The notes beneath the pieces were generated by a model. That model saw only the letters and a program-made list of their open reading frames with translations. It did not search any database and was not told where the DNA came from. A program made the translations under genes and the position numbers. A stretch of DNA of 64,000 nt from Methylocaldum sp002005105. Lineage in GTDB: Bacteria; Pseudomonadota; Gammaproteobacteria; Methylococcales; Methylococcaceae. Location: positions 4,774,001 to 4,838,000 of the forward strand of contig NZ_CP194902.1 in assembly GCF_051027545.1 (NCBI RefSeq). Reading direction: 5' to 3'. Of this stretch, positions 17,307-26,613 are shown one piece after another. Position 1 is the stretch's first letter, and every line of letters begins with the position of its first letter.

Positions 17307-18302
17307 TACGCCCGCCCAGCTTCGCTCGAGAAGCCAGAACGCGGCGAGGGAACCGATGGCGTAGGCGGGCATCAGCCGCGCAAACGAGTACCGGGCGAGC
17401 GGCATTTTCCGCAAGAACCTCCACATGAAGAGCACAAGAACGACGAATGCGATCTGACCGAGTTCGATCCCCACGTTGAAGGCGAATAAGGCCAAGGGAA
17501 TTTCACCTTCGGGCAGGCCGGCTTCCGACAGCGCCCCGGCGAACCCGAGCCCGTGGAGGAGTCCGAACAGTCCGGCCATGGGCCAGGGATAGGCTCGCAG
17601 CAGGCTTTTTTCTCCGGGCCTTGCCAGTTCCACGGCGAGCACGTAGATGCTGAGGGCGATCCCCGCTTCTATCGGCGCGGGCGGAAGCTTGACGAAGCCC
17701 AGAACGGCGAGCCCGAGGGTGACGCTGTGTCCCAGCGTAAACGCCGTGATGGTCCAAAGCAGCTTTCTGCCGCCGCCGACCAATAGCGTCAGGCCCAGCA
17801 CGAAGAGCAAATGGTCGAAACCCGTGAGAATATGCTCGACACCCAGCCTGGCATACGAACCCAACACCGACAGCCTGCTTTCGCGGGCGGGAATCGTAAA
17901 ACCGGGTTCGTCTCCGGTCAGCACATGGCGCATGGAGCGGCCATCGGCGAGCCGTATCCGGAGGAGAACGTCCGCCCTGCTCGACGGAATGCCCTCGACC
18001 TCCACGGATTTGCCCACCAGCCCCTCTGGGCATTGAATCTCCCAGGTCGCTTCGATGCCCGTTCCCGCCTGCTTCACCGCCGGTCTTCCGATACCGTTGC
18101 ACTCACCGGGGAGCACGGGACGGAGTTCGCTGCCCATGACCCGCATGATGGGCTGTTTCCAGCGTATCTCCACGTGATCCCCGGATGTCTCCTGGAGTTC
18201 GAGCAAAGCGGGGGCGAACAAATGCGCCTCGGCCGGGACCGAAAACAGGATCGCCGTCGGCAACAGAAGCCTGGGCCAAAACATGTCGCGCCTTCCCATC
18301 AT
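17304..18302 (-). CDS. HupE/UreJ-family membrane protein
   Basis: 332 residues. An N-terminal signal peptide (to ~residue 25) and a beta-rich periplasmic domain of ~140 residues come first. Six or seven membrane helices follow, with the family signature GVEHILTGFDHLLFVLGL, TLGHSVTLGLA and HGLGFAGAL. I chose ATG 18302, which overlaps the stop of the preceding parvulin gene (ATGATGA), so translation is probably coupled. Members are thought to handle a metal such as nickel, cobalt or copper, but the substrate here is unknown. The stop codon lies in the end of a MITE-like repeat, so the last residues may be shortened. Confidence 0.85.
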   Translation of the reverse strand: MMGRRDMFWPRLLLPTAILFSVPAEAHLFAPALLELQETSGDHVEIRWKQPIMRVMGSELRPVLPGECNGIGRPAVKQAGTGIEATWEIQCPEGLVGKSVEVEGIPSSRADVLLRIRLADGRSMRHVLTGDEPGFTIPARESRLSVLGSYARLGVEHILTGFDHLLFVLGLTLLVGGGRKLLWTITAFTLGHSVTLGLAVLGFVKLPPAPIEAGIALSIYVLAVELARPGEKSLLRAYPWPMAGLFGLLHGLGFAGALSEAGLPEGEIPLALFAFNVGIELGQIAFVVLVLFMWRFLRKMPLARYSFARLMPAYAIGSLAAFWLLERSWAGV

Positions 18303-19288
18303 GACTGTCGACCGGGCACGACGATGTCGAACTCGGCCCGAAGCTGCTGCAAACGAAAAGCCAGCCATTCGTCGGCAAGCTTTTCCACAAGACGCCGTCG
18401 CACCTGCGTTTTGACTTCCGCCAGAGGGGGTAGATACGGTTGAGTCCGCTCGTGCACGTAAACGAGATGAAAGCCGTAGCGAGAGGGTATCGGACCGCTC
18501 CACGCGCCTTCGGGCGCCGTACTGAGAGCTTCCACGAAACGGTACCCGAAACGCCGCGCCAGATCCTTGTTAGTCAGCAAAGGCAGCGACGGCGGTCCGA
18601 AAGCCTTGTCGCCCAAGGCGGAAGCCGCTGCCGAAGGGTCGGCGCCCCGCTTCATTCTCTTGAGCAGCGCCCGAGCACGGGCTTCGGTGTCCGAACCGTG
18701 CGCCAGTCGGTTCACGGAAACCTGGGTGATGCGCGTCATCGCGGGAACCATGAAGGGTTCCGGATTTTTCTGCAAATACGCTTCCATCATCTCCTCGGTC
18801 GGCCGGCGCACCCGCACGGCGGCGCGGATCAGGCGCTTCGCCCCGTCGATCAGGATTCGCCGGACCACGGCGTCGCCGTGGTGGAGACCGAGCCCCTCGG
18901 CTTCCGCGGCCAACTCCGCCGGCGACTTGGCCTCCTCCGGGTTCTGCTCCACGAAAGTGGCGATTTGAGCCAGTCGCCGCTCCGCCACCGGCTGTTTGTC
19001 GAGCCCCAAACGCAGGGCATATTGGTAAAGCACCTCCTCGTCCACGAGCGTTTCGAGGAGATGCTTGTCCTCTTCCGGCGTCGGCGTTCGCCGGTACGCC
19101 TCCGCGAACTCGCGGCGCGCGAGATCCACGCGATACGAGGGAATCACCAGCCGAGCCCGGTCGGGCGGGTCCATTCTTCCTTGCGGTGCGAACGCCGCGA
19201 ACAGTACCGCTCCGATGATCAGAAAATGCAGTGCCGGCGAGCGAAGAGCTCTGTGACCTAGGGTGTGTACCAGATGGGTGAACTCCAT
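18299..19288 (-). CDS. Parvulin-type peptidyl-prolyl isomerase, membrane anchored
   Basis: 329 residues from ATG 19288, chosen for AGGAG five bases upstream; the start overlaps the end of the DUF3604 gene by 31 bases. One N-terminal membrane segment (LHFLIIGAVLFAAFA) precedes a long helical region and a PpiC-like rotamase domain toward the C-terminus (~190-300, with the typical SRYGFHLVYVHE). It probably folds periplasmic proteins. As the middle gene of a DUF3604/parvulin/HupE set, it may serve its operon partners. Confidence 0.85.
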   Translation of the reverse strand: MEFTHLVHTLGHRALRSPALHFLIIGAVLFAAFAPQGRMDPPDRARLVIPSYRVDLARREFAEAYRRTPTPEEDKHLLETLVDEEVLYQYALRLGLDKQPVAERRLAQIATFVEQNPEEAKSPAELAAEAEGLGLHHGDAVVRRILIDGAKRLIRAAVRVRRPTEEMMEAYLQKNPEPFMVPAMTRITQVSVNRLAHGSDTEARARALLKRMKRGADPSAAASALGDKAFGPPSLPLLTNKDLARRFGYRFVEALSTAPEGAWSGPIPSRYGFHLVYVHERTQPYLPPLAEVKTQVRRRLVEKLADEWLAFRLQQLRAEFDIVVPGRQS

Positions 19289-21588
19289 GCCCGCTCCTGT
19301 ATGGCCGGTTGCACGATGGGGGCCGTCGTCTGGTTGCTGCAACACGACGCTGCGTATTGAGCCTTGAGCTGATCGATTTCGTTGCCCTGTTGCAGCTTTT
19401 GGAGATCATCCCTGCACTGTTGCGGGCGCAGCGGATTCAGACCGAAAGCGTTCTGACACCAGAGCGTGCTGTAGCGGCACACGGGTTTTTCGATAACACG
19501 GGCGTAGTAAAACGCACGCTCGTCGGGCTTGAACTGTTTGTCTTCCCACACCGCGCACAGCGACTCGGCTCCTCCTCCCCTAAGACTGCAATCGGGGGTG
19601 ACGCCGGCCTGAGGGAGGTTGGGACGCCCTCTTTCGCCGGCTACCGTGACGACCGACTCGTGCAGCTCGCCTGCCGCGTCATACCACCCCTTGATGATCT
19701 GGATCTGCTCCAGCGGCGTCCGGATGAAATCGTCCCACCAAGCCGCCACGATGAACCGCGGGGCTTTGGCACGGGAGGGTCTCGGCGGGAGGTCGCCGCC
19801 CATGGGGACTCCGTCGGCATAGCCGGTCGGCACGAAATCCTTGCCGCACATGGATTTGTCGAAGTTCCAGCCTCCGAAGAAGCGCAGGACGATCCGCGTT
19901 CCGCTGGTCCCGTAAGTCTCCTTGCGCTTCAGCGCCTCGAAAATGGAGTCGCGCGAATTCTCCTCCGCCCACGCCACGGAGTGGCCGCCCGAACTGTTTT
20001 GGATGGTGGAGGGACGCTGCACGGGGACCGCATCGTCGATGCCGAGGTGCCCCGGAAACCTTTCGTTCTCGGGATGCCAGCCCATGGTGCCGTTATGCGA
20101 ATCCGAGGACGCCACCACGCCCATCTTGAAGGGATTGACCCCCTCGAATTGCTCCTCCGCCAGCTTCAGTCCGTCCTTCCAGACATTGCGGACGAAGGCG
20201 CGCTCGTTGAAAGCCGACGGCGGCAATCCTCCCGCCGATCCGCCGCTGGTTCCGACGCCCGAAGCCGCGGATAGGGAGGTCGTGTCCAGCAGCTCGAAAT
20301 TGCAGAATTCATCCGCCGTGTCGACACCTTCCTTGAAGCGGGGATCCCAACGGCATTCACTACTTCCCTTGTTCTGATAGATCTCCACGAGCGGCTCGAA
20401 CTTGGCGCGTCGAATCGCATCCTCTTTATTGAACGGAGTGAAAAACATCGGAGGAACGAGCCCCATGCCTCCGCCGAGGTTGGAGTTGTGCGGAATGGTC
20501 AGAAACTCGCAGCGAGTCCCACGGCCGTCCGTAACGTTCTGCCCCAAGGTGCAGTCCCGCTCCAGGCCGTTCCAGAGCCGTTCCGGAAGCGGAAACGTGA
20601 CGAATTGACCGGGCGGGACCGGGAACACCTCCGGATCGTCGGGAACGATGCTGCCCACGTAGCTGGGGGGTTCCCCGACACCGCCGGGGCCGCCGGAAGT
20701 CGGACTCTCGTTGGGCCTCACGGCCATGTCGATCGCGGTAATGGGCCGCCTGACCACCCTGTCGTTGCGGAAAAAGACGTTACGATGCCAGTTGGTTCCC
20801 AGCGGCGTGGAAGTCACCTCGTAGGCGTTGAACGTGGCGAACGAACACCGGCTGCTCCGGTCGTAGAACTCCTCCGCCGCCGCCTGGTGCTCCTGCCATA
20901 CCGCGAGTTCCGCCGAATCGCATTCATCCGGGTTGTTCACGCAAAGCGGCATCCGCGTCATCTGGCTCACCGGACCGAGGTTCATCATGGTGAGCTGCGT
21001 GAACGCATTGGAGGCGAGTTCCCGCTGGAATTGATTGAACGGCGCGGTGGCCGGAGTCGAAACTTCTCCTCCGAGCGGCTGCCAATAGAATCCGTTGATC
21101 ATCCGGCAATCCAGTGAGAAACGTCCCTCAGGGTCGGCGGGGTCGGGAGTTCCGAGAAGGTCCTTGCAGATGCCCATCTCGCCGAAGTGCTCCGAATGAT
21201 CGGTAACGCCGCCCCAATCGATCGGCCGGTCTATGGTGGGCCTGCGCAGATCGTTCGGCAAACCCAGCTCGGGAATCTCGACACCCTGGATTCCGATGAT
21301 GTTCGGGAGCGTTATCGGGCTTTCGCCCCTGGCGAACGCATAGGCTCCGCGCGGATTGTTGCCGGCCTGTTCGTCGACGAAACGGATGCTCGCGTCGAAA
21401 GAGAGGCCGGTATGCAGATGGGTCACGCCGAAAAAGGGTTGGCGCATCGGATCATAGTTGTCGCAACGGGGGCGATAGGCTTCCGGTTCCGTGACCTCGA
21501 ACGCTTCCCCGACCGTCGGCCAGGCCAAGAGCACCGCGTTCAAGGAAATGGCGAGTGTGACGCGCTTCGACAGAGAGCAGGTTTGCAT
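19258..21588 (-). CDS. DUF3604-family secreted protein
   Basis: 776 residues from ATG 21588, selected because GGAGGAG lies six bases upstream and a Sec signal peptide follows (ISLNAVLLAWPTVGEA). The mature part has the PHP-like phosphoesterase features of the DUF3604 family: FFGVTHLHTGLSFD near the N-terminus, WGGVTDHSEHFGEMG, and ASSDSHNGTMGWH. These His/Asp motifs could bind metals. The substrate is unknown. It is first in a coupled three-gene operon with the parvulin and the HupE-like protein, a set I recall from other proteobacteria. Confidence 0.88.
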   Translation of the reverse strand: MQTCSLSKRVTLAISLNAVLLAWPTVGEAFEVTEPEAYRPRCDNYDPMRQPFFGVTHLHTGLSFDASIRFVDEQAGNNPRGAYAFARGESPITLPNIIGIQGVEIPELGLPNDLRRPTIDRPIDWGGVTDHSEHFGEMGICKDLLGTPDPADPEGRFSLDCRMINGFYWQPLGGEVSTPATAPFNQFQRELASNAFTQLTMMNLGPVSQMTRMPLCVNNPDECDSAELAVWQEHQAAAEEFYDRSSRCSFATFNAYEVTSTPLGTNWHRNVFFRNDRVVRRPITAIDMAVRPNESPTSGGPGGVGEPPSYVGSIVPDDPEVFPVPPGQFVTFPLPERLWNGLERDCTLGQNVTDGRGTRCEFLTIPHNSNLGGGMGLVPPMFFTPFNKEDAIRRAKFEPLVEIYQNKGSSECRWDPRFKEGVDTADEFCNFELLDTTSLSAASGVGTSGGSAGGLPPSAFNERAFVRNVWKDGLKLAEEQFEGVNPFKMGVVASSDSHNGTMGWHPENERFPGHLGIDDAVPVQRPSTIQNSSGGHSVAWAEENSRDSIFEALKRKETYGTSGTRIVLRFFGGWNFDKSMCGKDFVPTGYADGVPMGGDLPPRPSRAKAPRFIVAAWWDDFIRTPLEQIQIIKGWYDAAGELHESVVTVAGERGRPNLPQAGVTPDCSLRGGGAESLCAVWEDKQFKPDERAFYYARVIEKPVCRYSTLWCQNAFGLNPLRPQQCRDDLQKLQQGNEIDQLKAQYAASCCSNQTTAPIVQPAIQERAWSSPIWYTP

Positions 21589-22029
21589 GTGAAGCTCCTC
21601 CATGTATCCGCCGGGTATCCGGCGTTTCCTAGCCGGGTGCAATGGCACCGGATCATCCATGATCGGCTTCCGGAAAAACTCTTCAATCGTGCCGGCGACA
21701 TTGACACAGAGCGGCAGATCCACCGCGGCAAAGACGTAGGAAGCTTGGCTTGCCTTTTGGTTACTTCGTCCGGCAACGTGAATAGTTAGCCTGTCACGTC
21801 GCAAGGGCGCGCGGCTTGCTACGCGAACTGAAAGGAAAAACCCGCCGAATATTCGGCAGTGCCTGTCTAGCCCATTAAAAAAGAAGAATTCGCCCGGGGT
21901 CGTGGGCATTATGGGTTGACAATATTTTGCTAGAACATCCGTACATTTGCTGACTCGACCGTGAGGCATTCGGCGCCGGTTGGTTTACAGGAAAAAATGT
22001 TCCTCGCATTCACGTCTAGGACGCCATTT

Positions 22030-23055
22030 TCAAATCACGCTGCCCCCGAGTGCCGGGAAGACTTTGCCGACCTTGTTGAGCAGGTAGTCGCCGTAGGTGC
22101 CGGTAAAGGCGTGGACGCTCGATCGGTCCCACCGGGACTCTTGATCGTCCATGACGGGCTCCAAGTCGGGACTCTCGATCCGTTTTACTTCCGCATCGAA
22201 ATTCGGATCGAAAAAGAAGGGAAAGGACAGCCGGGAGCGACCGGCGGTATTACGGACCCGGTGAGGCGTGGAGCGGTAGCGACCGCCGGTCATTCGATCG
22301 AGCATGTCGCCGATGTTGCACACGAAGGTTCCGGGAACAGGCGGGGCCGCGATCCAGCCCGACTTCGACTTCACTTCCAAGCCGCCGGCGTCATCCTGTT
22401 TGAGAATGGTCAGCAGACCATAGTCGGTGTGTTCACCCACGCCCCAGCTGGGCGGAGTACCCACGTTCGCCGGCCCTGGCGGATAGTTGAAGATGCGGAA
22501 CAGGATCAGAGGATCGGCGGTGTAGCGGTCGGCGAAGTAGGACGCTTCCAGCCCCAAGCTGAGCGCAATGCCCTCCATCAAGGTTTGCCCGAGTTGCGTC
22601 ATCGCCGCCGTATACGCGAGCACCGTTTCACGAAATCGCGGGATGTTGGCGGGGAAGAGGTTGGCGCCATGCAGAGGAACGCCGGCCTGGACTCTCGGAT
22701 CGTCCGCCCTGAGCTCGGCACCGAAATAGAGACCTTCCTTGAGGTCGGGCCGTCCGGAGGTGAGCTCGCCTCCGACCGGAAAATAGCCGCGCCAGGCTCG
22801 GCCGGCCCGTTCCATGAGAAGCTCCTGCTTCGTTTCGAGATCCTGTGCAAAAAATTGCCGGCTGAGCTGCTCCAGTCGATCCTGGAGCGCCTCGTCGACG
22901 CCGTGGCCCTTGATGTAGAAAAAGCCCATGTCGAGGCAGGCATGTCTGATCTGCTCCGCCACCGTCTCTTTATCGCCGGTGCCCGCTACCAGGGCGTGAA
23001 CGTCGATGATAGGAAGATTGGAAACCGATTCGGATCCAGCTTCGGTATGAGTCAT
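22030..23055 (-). CDS. 2-oxoglutarate/Fe(II) oxygenase, isopenicillin-N-synthase family
   Basis: 341 residues from ATG 23055, preceded by GGGAGGTTTCC. An N-terminal DIOX_N domain (LPIIDVHALVAG to ~130) leads to the Fe/2OG domain with the iron ligands H-x-D in GEHTDYGLLTIL and the distal His in STPHRVRN. The oxoglutarate-binding Arg and Ser follow in GRSRLSFPFFF. The substrate is not predictable. It stands alone between the DUF3604 operon and repeats. Confidence 0.9.
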   Translation of the reverse strand: MTHTEAGSESVSNLPIIDVHALVAGTGDKETVAEQIRHACLDMGFFYIKGHGVDEALQDRLEQLSRQFFAQDLETKQELLMERAGRAWRGYFPVGGELTSGRPDLKEGLYFGAELRADDPRVQAGVPLHGANLFPANIPRFRETVLAYTAAMTQLGQTLMEGIALSLGLEASYFADRYTADPLILFRIFNYPPGPANVGTPPSWGVGEHTDYGLLTILKQDDAGGLEVKSKSGWIAAPPVPGTFVCNIGDMLDRMTGGRYRSTPHRVRNTAGRSRLSFPFFFDPNFDAEVKRIESPDLEPVMDDQESRWDRSSVHAFTGTYGDYLLNKVGKVFPALGGSVI

Positions 23056-23144
23056 GGAAACCTCCCGAGGCGGCTGCCGCAGTTTTTCCGAACACGCGGG
23101 TATGCCTCTAATTCTCAAATCGCTTTCAATCCGGAATTCATTTT

Positions 23145-23325
23145 CGTAGGGTGGGTTAGGCGCACATCAGCACTGACCGATGGCCGATCACCGCGCCTCG
23201 CATGCGTCGTAACCCACCGAGCGACCTTCAATCGATGGGTTACGCAGAGCCTGTCCCGAGCGGAGACTAGGGGCTAACCCGCCATCGATGGGTTTCGCTT
23301 CGCTCTACCCATCCTACGATGAATA
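23145..23325. repeat. GGGTGGGTTA / TAACCCACC inverted repeat cluster
   Basis: TAGGGTGGGTTAGGCGCA at the left pairs with CGTAACCCACCGAG about 75 bases on. Further GATGGGTTACGC and CTAACCCGCCATCGATGG arms follow, ending CTACCCATCCTACG. It is a nested palindromic intergenic repeat of a type common in gammaproteobacteria. The 400 bp here hold no gene. Confidence 0.7.
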
Positions 23326-23348
23326 TTATCTCGAATGCCGAATGGAAT

Positions 23349-23415
23349 TACGTCGGGAAGGGATTTCCGACCTACTTGAGACACCGTTGTAGGTCGTCAA
23401 TCCTTTGCCGACGGA
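23349..23415. repeat. Partial MITE-like palindromic repeat, copy 4
   Basis: Contains GGGATTTCCGACCTAC and GTAGGTCGTCAATCC arms in divergent order, matching the inner part of the copies at 2289 and 14697. The GAAAATGCTC end is absent. Confidence 0.55.
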
Positions 23416-23455
23416 CACTGCACCCACGACGCGCTACACCAAACCGGAGAATGCT

Positions 23456-24631
23456 TTAGTTCCCGCTGGCCTTGGTCGGCGCCTTGGCCGAGAAGAACTG
23501 CCGAATCCCGTAAAAGATCGCGCGGCAAATCTTCGTCTGATGGGCGGCGTCTGCGAGCTTGCTCTCGCCTTCCGGGTTGGTGATGAATCCGGTCTCGACC
23601 AGAATCGACGGGATATCCGGCGATTTCAGCACGACGAATCCCGCCCGCTGGACTTCCGGATGGTGCATGGGGAAGCTCTTCTTCAGTTCCCACAGCACGG
23701 CGGATGCGGCTCGCGCGCTCGCCTCGGCGGTGGCGGACTGGGACAGGTCGAGCAGCACTTTCGCCAAGGTGCCGTTCTTGTCCCTCAAGCTCACGCCGCC
23801 TATCAAGTCGGCCGCATTTTCCCGTTCCGCCAGCCAGCGCGCGGCCTCGCTGCTGGCCCCGCGCTGGGACAGCGTGAACACCGACATGCCCCGAGCCAGG
23901 CCATGCACGTAGGCATCGGCATGCAAGGATATGAACAGGTCGGCCTGCGCCTCGCGGGCTTTCACCAGACGTTCGCGCAGACTGAGAAAACGGTCGTCCT
24001 TCCGGATCATCACCGGCTTCATGCCAGGTTCGGCGTAAATCATGTCTTTCAGCTTGCGGGCCATGGACAGCACCACGTCCTTTTCCCGACGGCCGCCCGG
24101 ACCGACGGCGCCGGTGTCCTTGCCGCCATGACCCGCATCAATCGCGATCACGCGGATCTTGGGCTTCCTGGAACTTCGGCGGACCGGCGCATGTGCTGTC
24201 TTCTTCGCGGTTTTGGTCGCGGCACCGGCTTTGGGGGGCTCGGATTCGATCAGTTCGACGATCAGCCGGACTCCCTTTCCGGCGGGGCTGATAAACGCCC
24301 TGTGCAAAACCGGGCGCTTCAGGTCGACCGACAATCGAAGCCTTTCCTTGTGAGATGTCGTGCGGATCTTTCCCAAAAAAGGATGCGACGCTGGCGGCTG
24401 CTTTACGCTGACTCCGAGCTTGGCATCGGTAATATCCACCAGCAGCCGCCTCGGTTCGGCCCAGCGGATCACCCGGTATTCGGGTTTACCGGTGAATTCA
24501 AAAACCAAACGCGCCCGATCCGCCTTATCCGCAGCTCGCAATGCCGTGAGCCGGACCGGTTCGGCCGATACCGACGCTGCGAGGACCATCAGCAAGACGA
24601 AACAGCCCGCTCTATCCACAAATCGCGGCAT
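23456..24631 (-). CDS. N-acetylmuramoyl-L-alanine amidase (AmiB/AmiC-like)
   Basis: 391 residues from ATG 24631, chosen because a clean signal peptide follows (CFVLLMVLAASVSA). An AMIN domain (~residues 25-125) targets the septum or peptidoglycan. The Amidase_3 catalytic domain (~165-385) begins IDAGHGGKDTGA and contains SLHADA and the final ILVETGF, giving the zinc His/Glu/His set and the catalytic Glu. It cuts the lactyl-amide bond of murein during cell separation. No LysM domain is seen, unlike AmiB of some species, so AmiC is the closer analogue. Confidence 0.92.
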   Translation of the reverse strand: MPRFVDRAGCFVLLMVLAASVSAEPVRLTALRAADKADRARLVFEFTGKPEYRVIRWAEPRRLLVDITDAKLGVSVKQPPASHPFLGKIRTTSHKERLRLSVDLKRPVLHRAFISPAGKGVRLIVELIESEPPKAGAATKTAKKTAHAPVRRSSRKPKIRVIAIDAGHGGKDTGAVGPGGRREKDVVLSMARKLKDMIYAEPGMKPVMIRKDDRFLSLRERLVKAREAQADLFISLHADAYVHGLARGMSVFTLSQRGASSEAARWLAERENAADLIGGVSLRDKNGTLAKVLLDLSQSATAEASARAASAVLWELKKSFPMHHPEVQRAGFVVLKSPDIPSILVETGFITNPEGESKLADAAHQTKICRAIFYGIRQFFSAKAPTKASGN

Positions 24632-24924
24632 GATTCCGGGAATAGATTTTTTACTAACTCGGCGGGTAGCAGAGATTGTTCTTCGTAACGATTCGAAACG
24701 CTCAGGCGTCGGCCGTATCCACAATCAGCCGTGGAGCGCTTCCCGCAGCGGGAGACGTGCAACATACCCGCCCTATTTTTTGATTTCAAAATGTTTGCAC
24801 GAACCTGTCAACCCGATTTATCGTACTCCCATAGGTAAAACTACTGATTAGCGCGCCTTGCCCGGTAGCCTAGACGGCCGGAACAGGGCGTTCAGCTTTA
24901 TTTTATTTTGACATCAAAGTAGAC

Positions 24925-25836
24925 ATGACCGAATTCACTGTATCACTGAGACCGGTCCTCTTCGGCGAACTGCTGCTCGATCATTTTCCCGATGGCTCGG
25001 TTGTGCTGGGGGGGGCTCCGCTGAATGTAGCCTGCCACCTCCGGGGACTGGGCATACAACCCTTGCTGATAAGCCGTATCGGCGAGGACGAGGGTGGAAA
25101 ACTTGTTCGCGAGGCGCTTCACGACTGGGATCTGGACGAACGGGGCGTGCAAATCGACCCCGAGCGCATGACGGGAGCCGTGCGGGTGCACATCGAGAAG
25201 GGGGAACCCGTGTTCCGCATTCAACCCGAGCGGGCCTACGACTTCATCGAAGCGCACGACGTCCCTCAATTTCCGACGGGAGGCGCCATCCTGTACCATG
25301 GCACCCTCGCCGTGAGAAATCAGGTCTCGCGCCAGGCGCTCGATTATCTCATCAAACGCCATCGTCCCCCGATATTCCTCGACGTCAATCTCCGTTCGCC
25401 CTGGTGGAGCGTCGAGCATTTGTGGACCCTGCTGGAACGGGCGAACTGGATTAAATTGAACGCGCAGGAATTGGACACCGTAACCGATATTTACGGCTTG
25501 TCCGGCAAGCTTCCCGAAGAGCGCGCCGAAGCCTTGCGAGCCCTCTGCGACGCGGAATACGTGGCGGTGACCCTGGGCGAATCGGGAGCATTCGCCGTCT
25601 GCGCCAACGGAAATACGGCTCGGGTGCGTCCCGACGCGTCGATAAAGGTCGTGGACACCGTCGGCGCGGGAGACGCGTTCAGCGCCGCGCTGCTGGTCGG
25701 CTTGATGTGGCGTTGGCCCTTGCAGGACGCGCTGGAACGGGCCCAGGAATTGGCCGGATTCATTTGCGGCGTCAGGGGCGCGGTCAAACGCGATCTGAGC
25801 TTTTATCGAAGGCTGCGCGAATCATGGAAGATATAA
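24925..25836 (+). CDS. PfkB-family sugar kinase, fructokinase-like
   Basis: 303 residues. The ribokinase-fold signatures are the N-terminal GGAPLNVACHL with LISRIGEDEGG, and the C-terminal DTVGAGDAFSAALL, whose Asp is the catalytic base. Fructose is the likeliest sugar by resemblance, but ribokinase or 2-keto-3-deoxygluconate kinase activity cannot be excluded. It is not in an operon with a sugar transporter here. Confidence 0.87.
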   Translation: MTEFTVSLRPVLFGELLLDHFPDGSVVLGGAPLNVACHLRGLGIQPLLISRIGEDEGGKLVREALHDWDLDERGVQIDPERMTGAVRVHIEKGEPVFRIQPERAYDFIEAHDVPQFPTGGAILYHGTLAVRNQVSRQALDYLIKRHRPPIFLDVNLRSPWWSVEHLWTLLERANWIKLNAQELDTVTDIYGLSGKLPEERAEALRALCDAEYVAVTLGESGAFAVCANGNTARVRPDASIKVVDTVGAGDAFSAALLVGLMWRWPLQDALERAQELAGFICGVRGAVKRDLSFYRRLRESWKI

Positions 25837-25950
25837 TCCCGAAACGGTAGCCGGACGCGCCCGGCTTCAAAACTATCGTCGACGGCTTCGGACGGCATGT
25901 CATCCGCCTGAAGCTAGCCCGCACATTTACCGACTCGCAGGAACAGTGGC

Positions 25951-26493
25951 GTGAAACAGGCTCAACCGCTCACCGGCGCTCCCATGGAAATTCACGAGCA
26001 GGTCCTGGTGGAACTCCGGCGCATCGTACAGGCGCTCGATTTGCAATCCAAGCAGTTGCAGAAAGCTGGGCTGACCGGCTCGCAGCTGCTGGTGCTGCGT
26101 GCCCTGGAAAAGCGCGGAGCGCTGACGGCCCACCAGCTCAGCCGGGCCGTCAGCCTCAGCCAGGGAACCATCACGTCTATCCTGGACCGCCTGGAACTGA
26201 AGGGCCAAATCCGGCGCGAGCGCAGCGCGGAAGACAAGCGGCGCCTGACCATCACCCTCACCGACGCCGGCCGGGAGGCACTCCGGCATGCGCCCTCGCT
26301 GCTGCACGTCAACTTCGTGGCCGCCTTCCGGCAATTGAACGACTGGGAGCAAACCCTCATTCTCTCCAGCCTGCAACGGGTCGCCGGCATGATGGACGTA
26401 TCGGCGACCAAGGCGAAGCCGTCGGCCGATTCGGAGATCGGCGAAGAAGAACGTGCATTGCTTGCCGAAAACAGCAACGAGATCGGATGCTGA
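25951..26493 (+). CDS. MarR-family transcriptional regulator
   Basis: 180 residues from a GTG start; an alternative ATG at 25984 gives 169. The winged helix is clear (LTAHQLSRAVSLSQGTITSI then LERRGLIRR-like ELKGQIRRERSAEDKRRL, ~residues 58-105). Such dimers repress nearby genes and respond to small ligands. The next gene is convergent, so its target is not obvious. Confidence 0.88.
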   Translation: MKQAQPLTGAPMEIHEQVLVELRRIVQALDLQSKQLQKAGLTGSQLLVLRALEKRGALTAHQLSRAVSLSQGTITSILDRLELKGQIRRERSAEDKRRLTITLTDAGREALRHAPSLLHVNFVAAFRQLNDWEQTLILSSLQRVAGMMDVSATKAKPSADSEIGEEERALLAENSNEIGC

Positions 26494-26613
26494 ACCGAAA
26501 CATTTTCCGGACAGCGCACGATCGATCCGCGGCTAGCCTCATTCGGATCTGTTCCCCACATGCGTGGGAATGGCCCCTGCGACAGAAATCACAATCGAAC
26601 CACCCAGCCGCCT

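Noticed and set aside
24905..24924. TTGACA just before the PfkB kinase gene as a -35 box
   Set aside because: It ends only ~12 bases from the start codon, leaving no room for a -10 box and leader.
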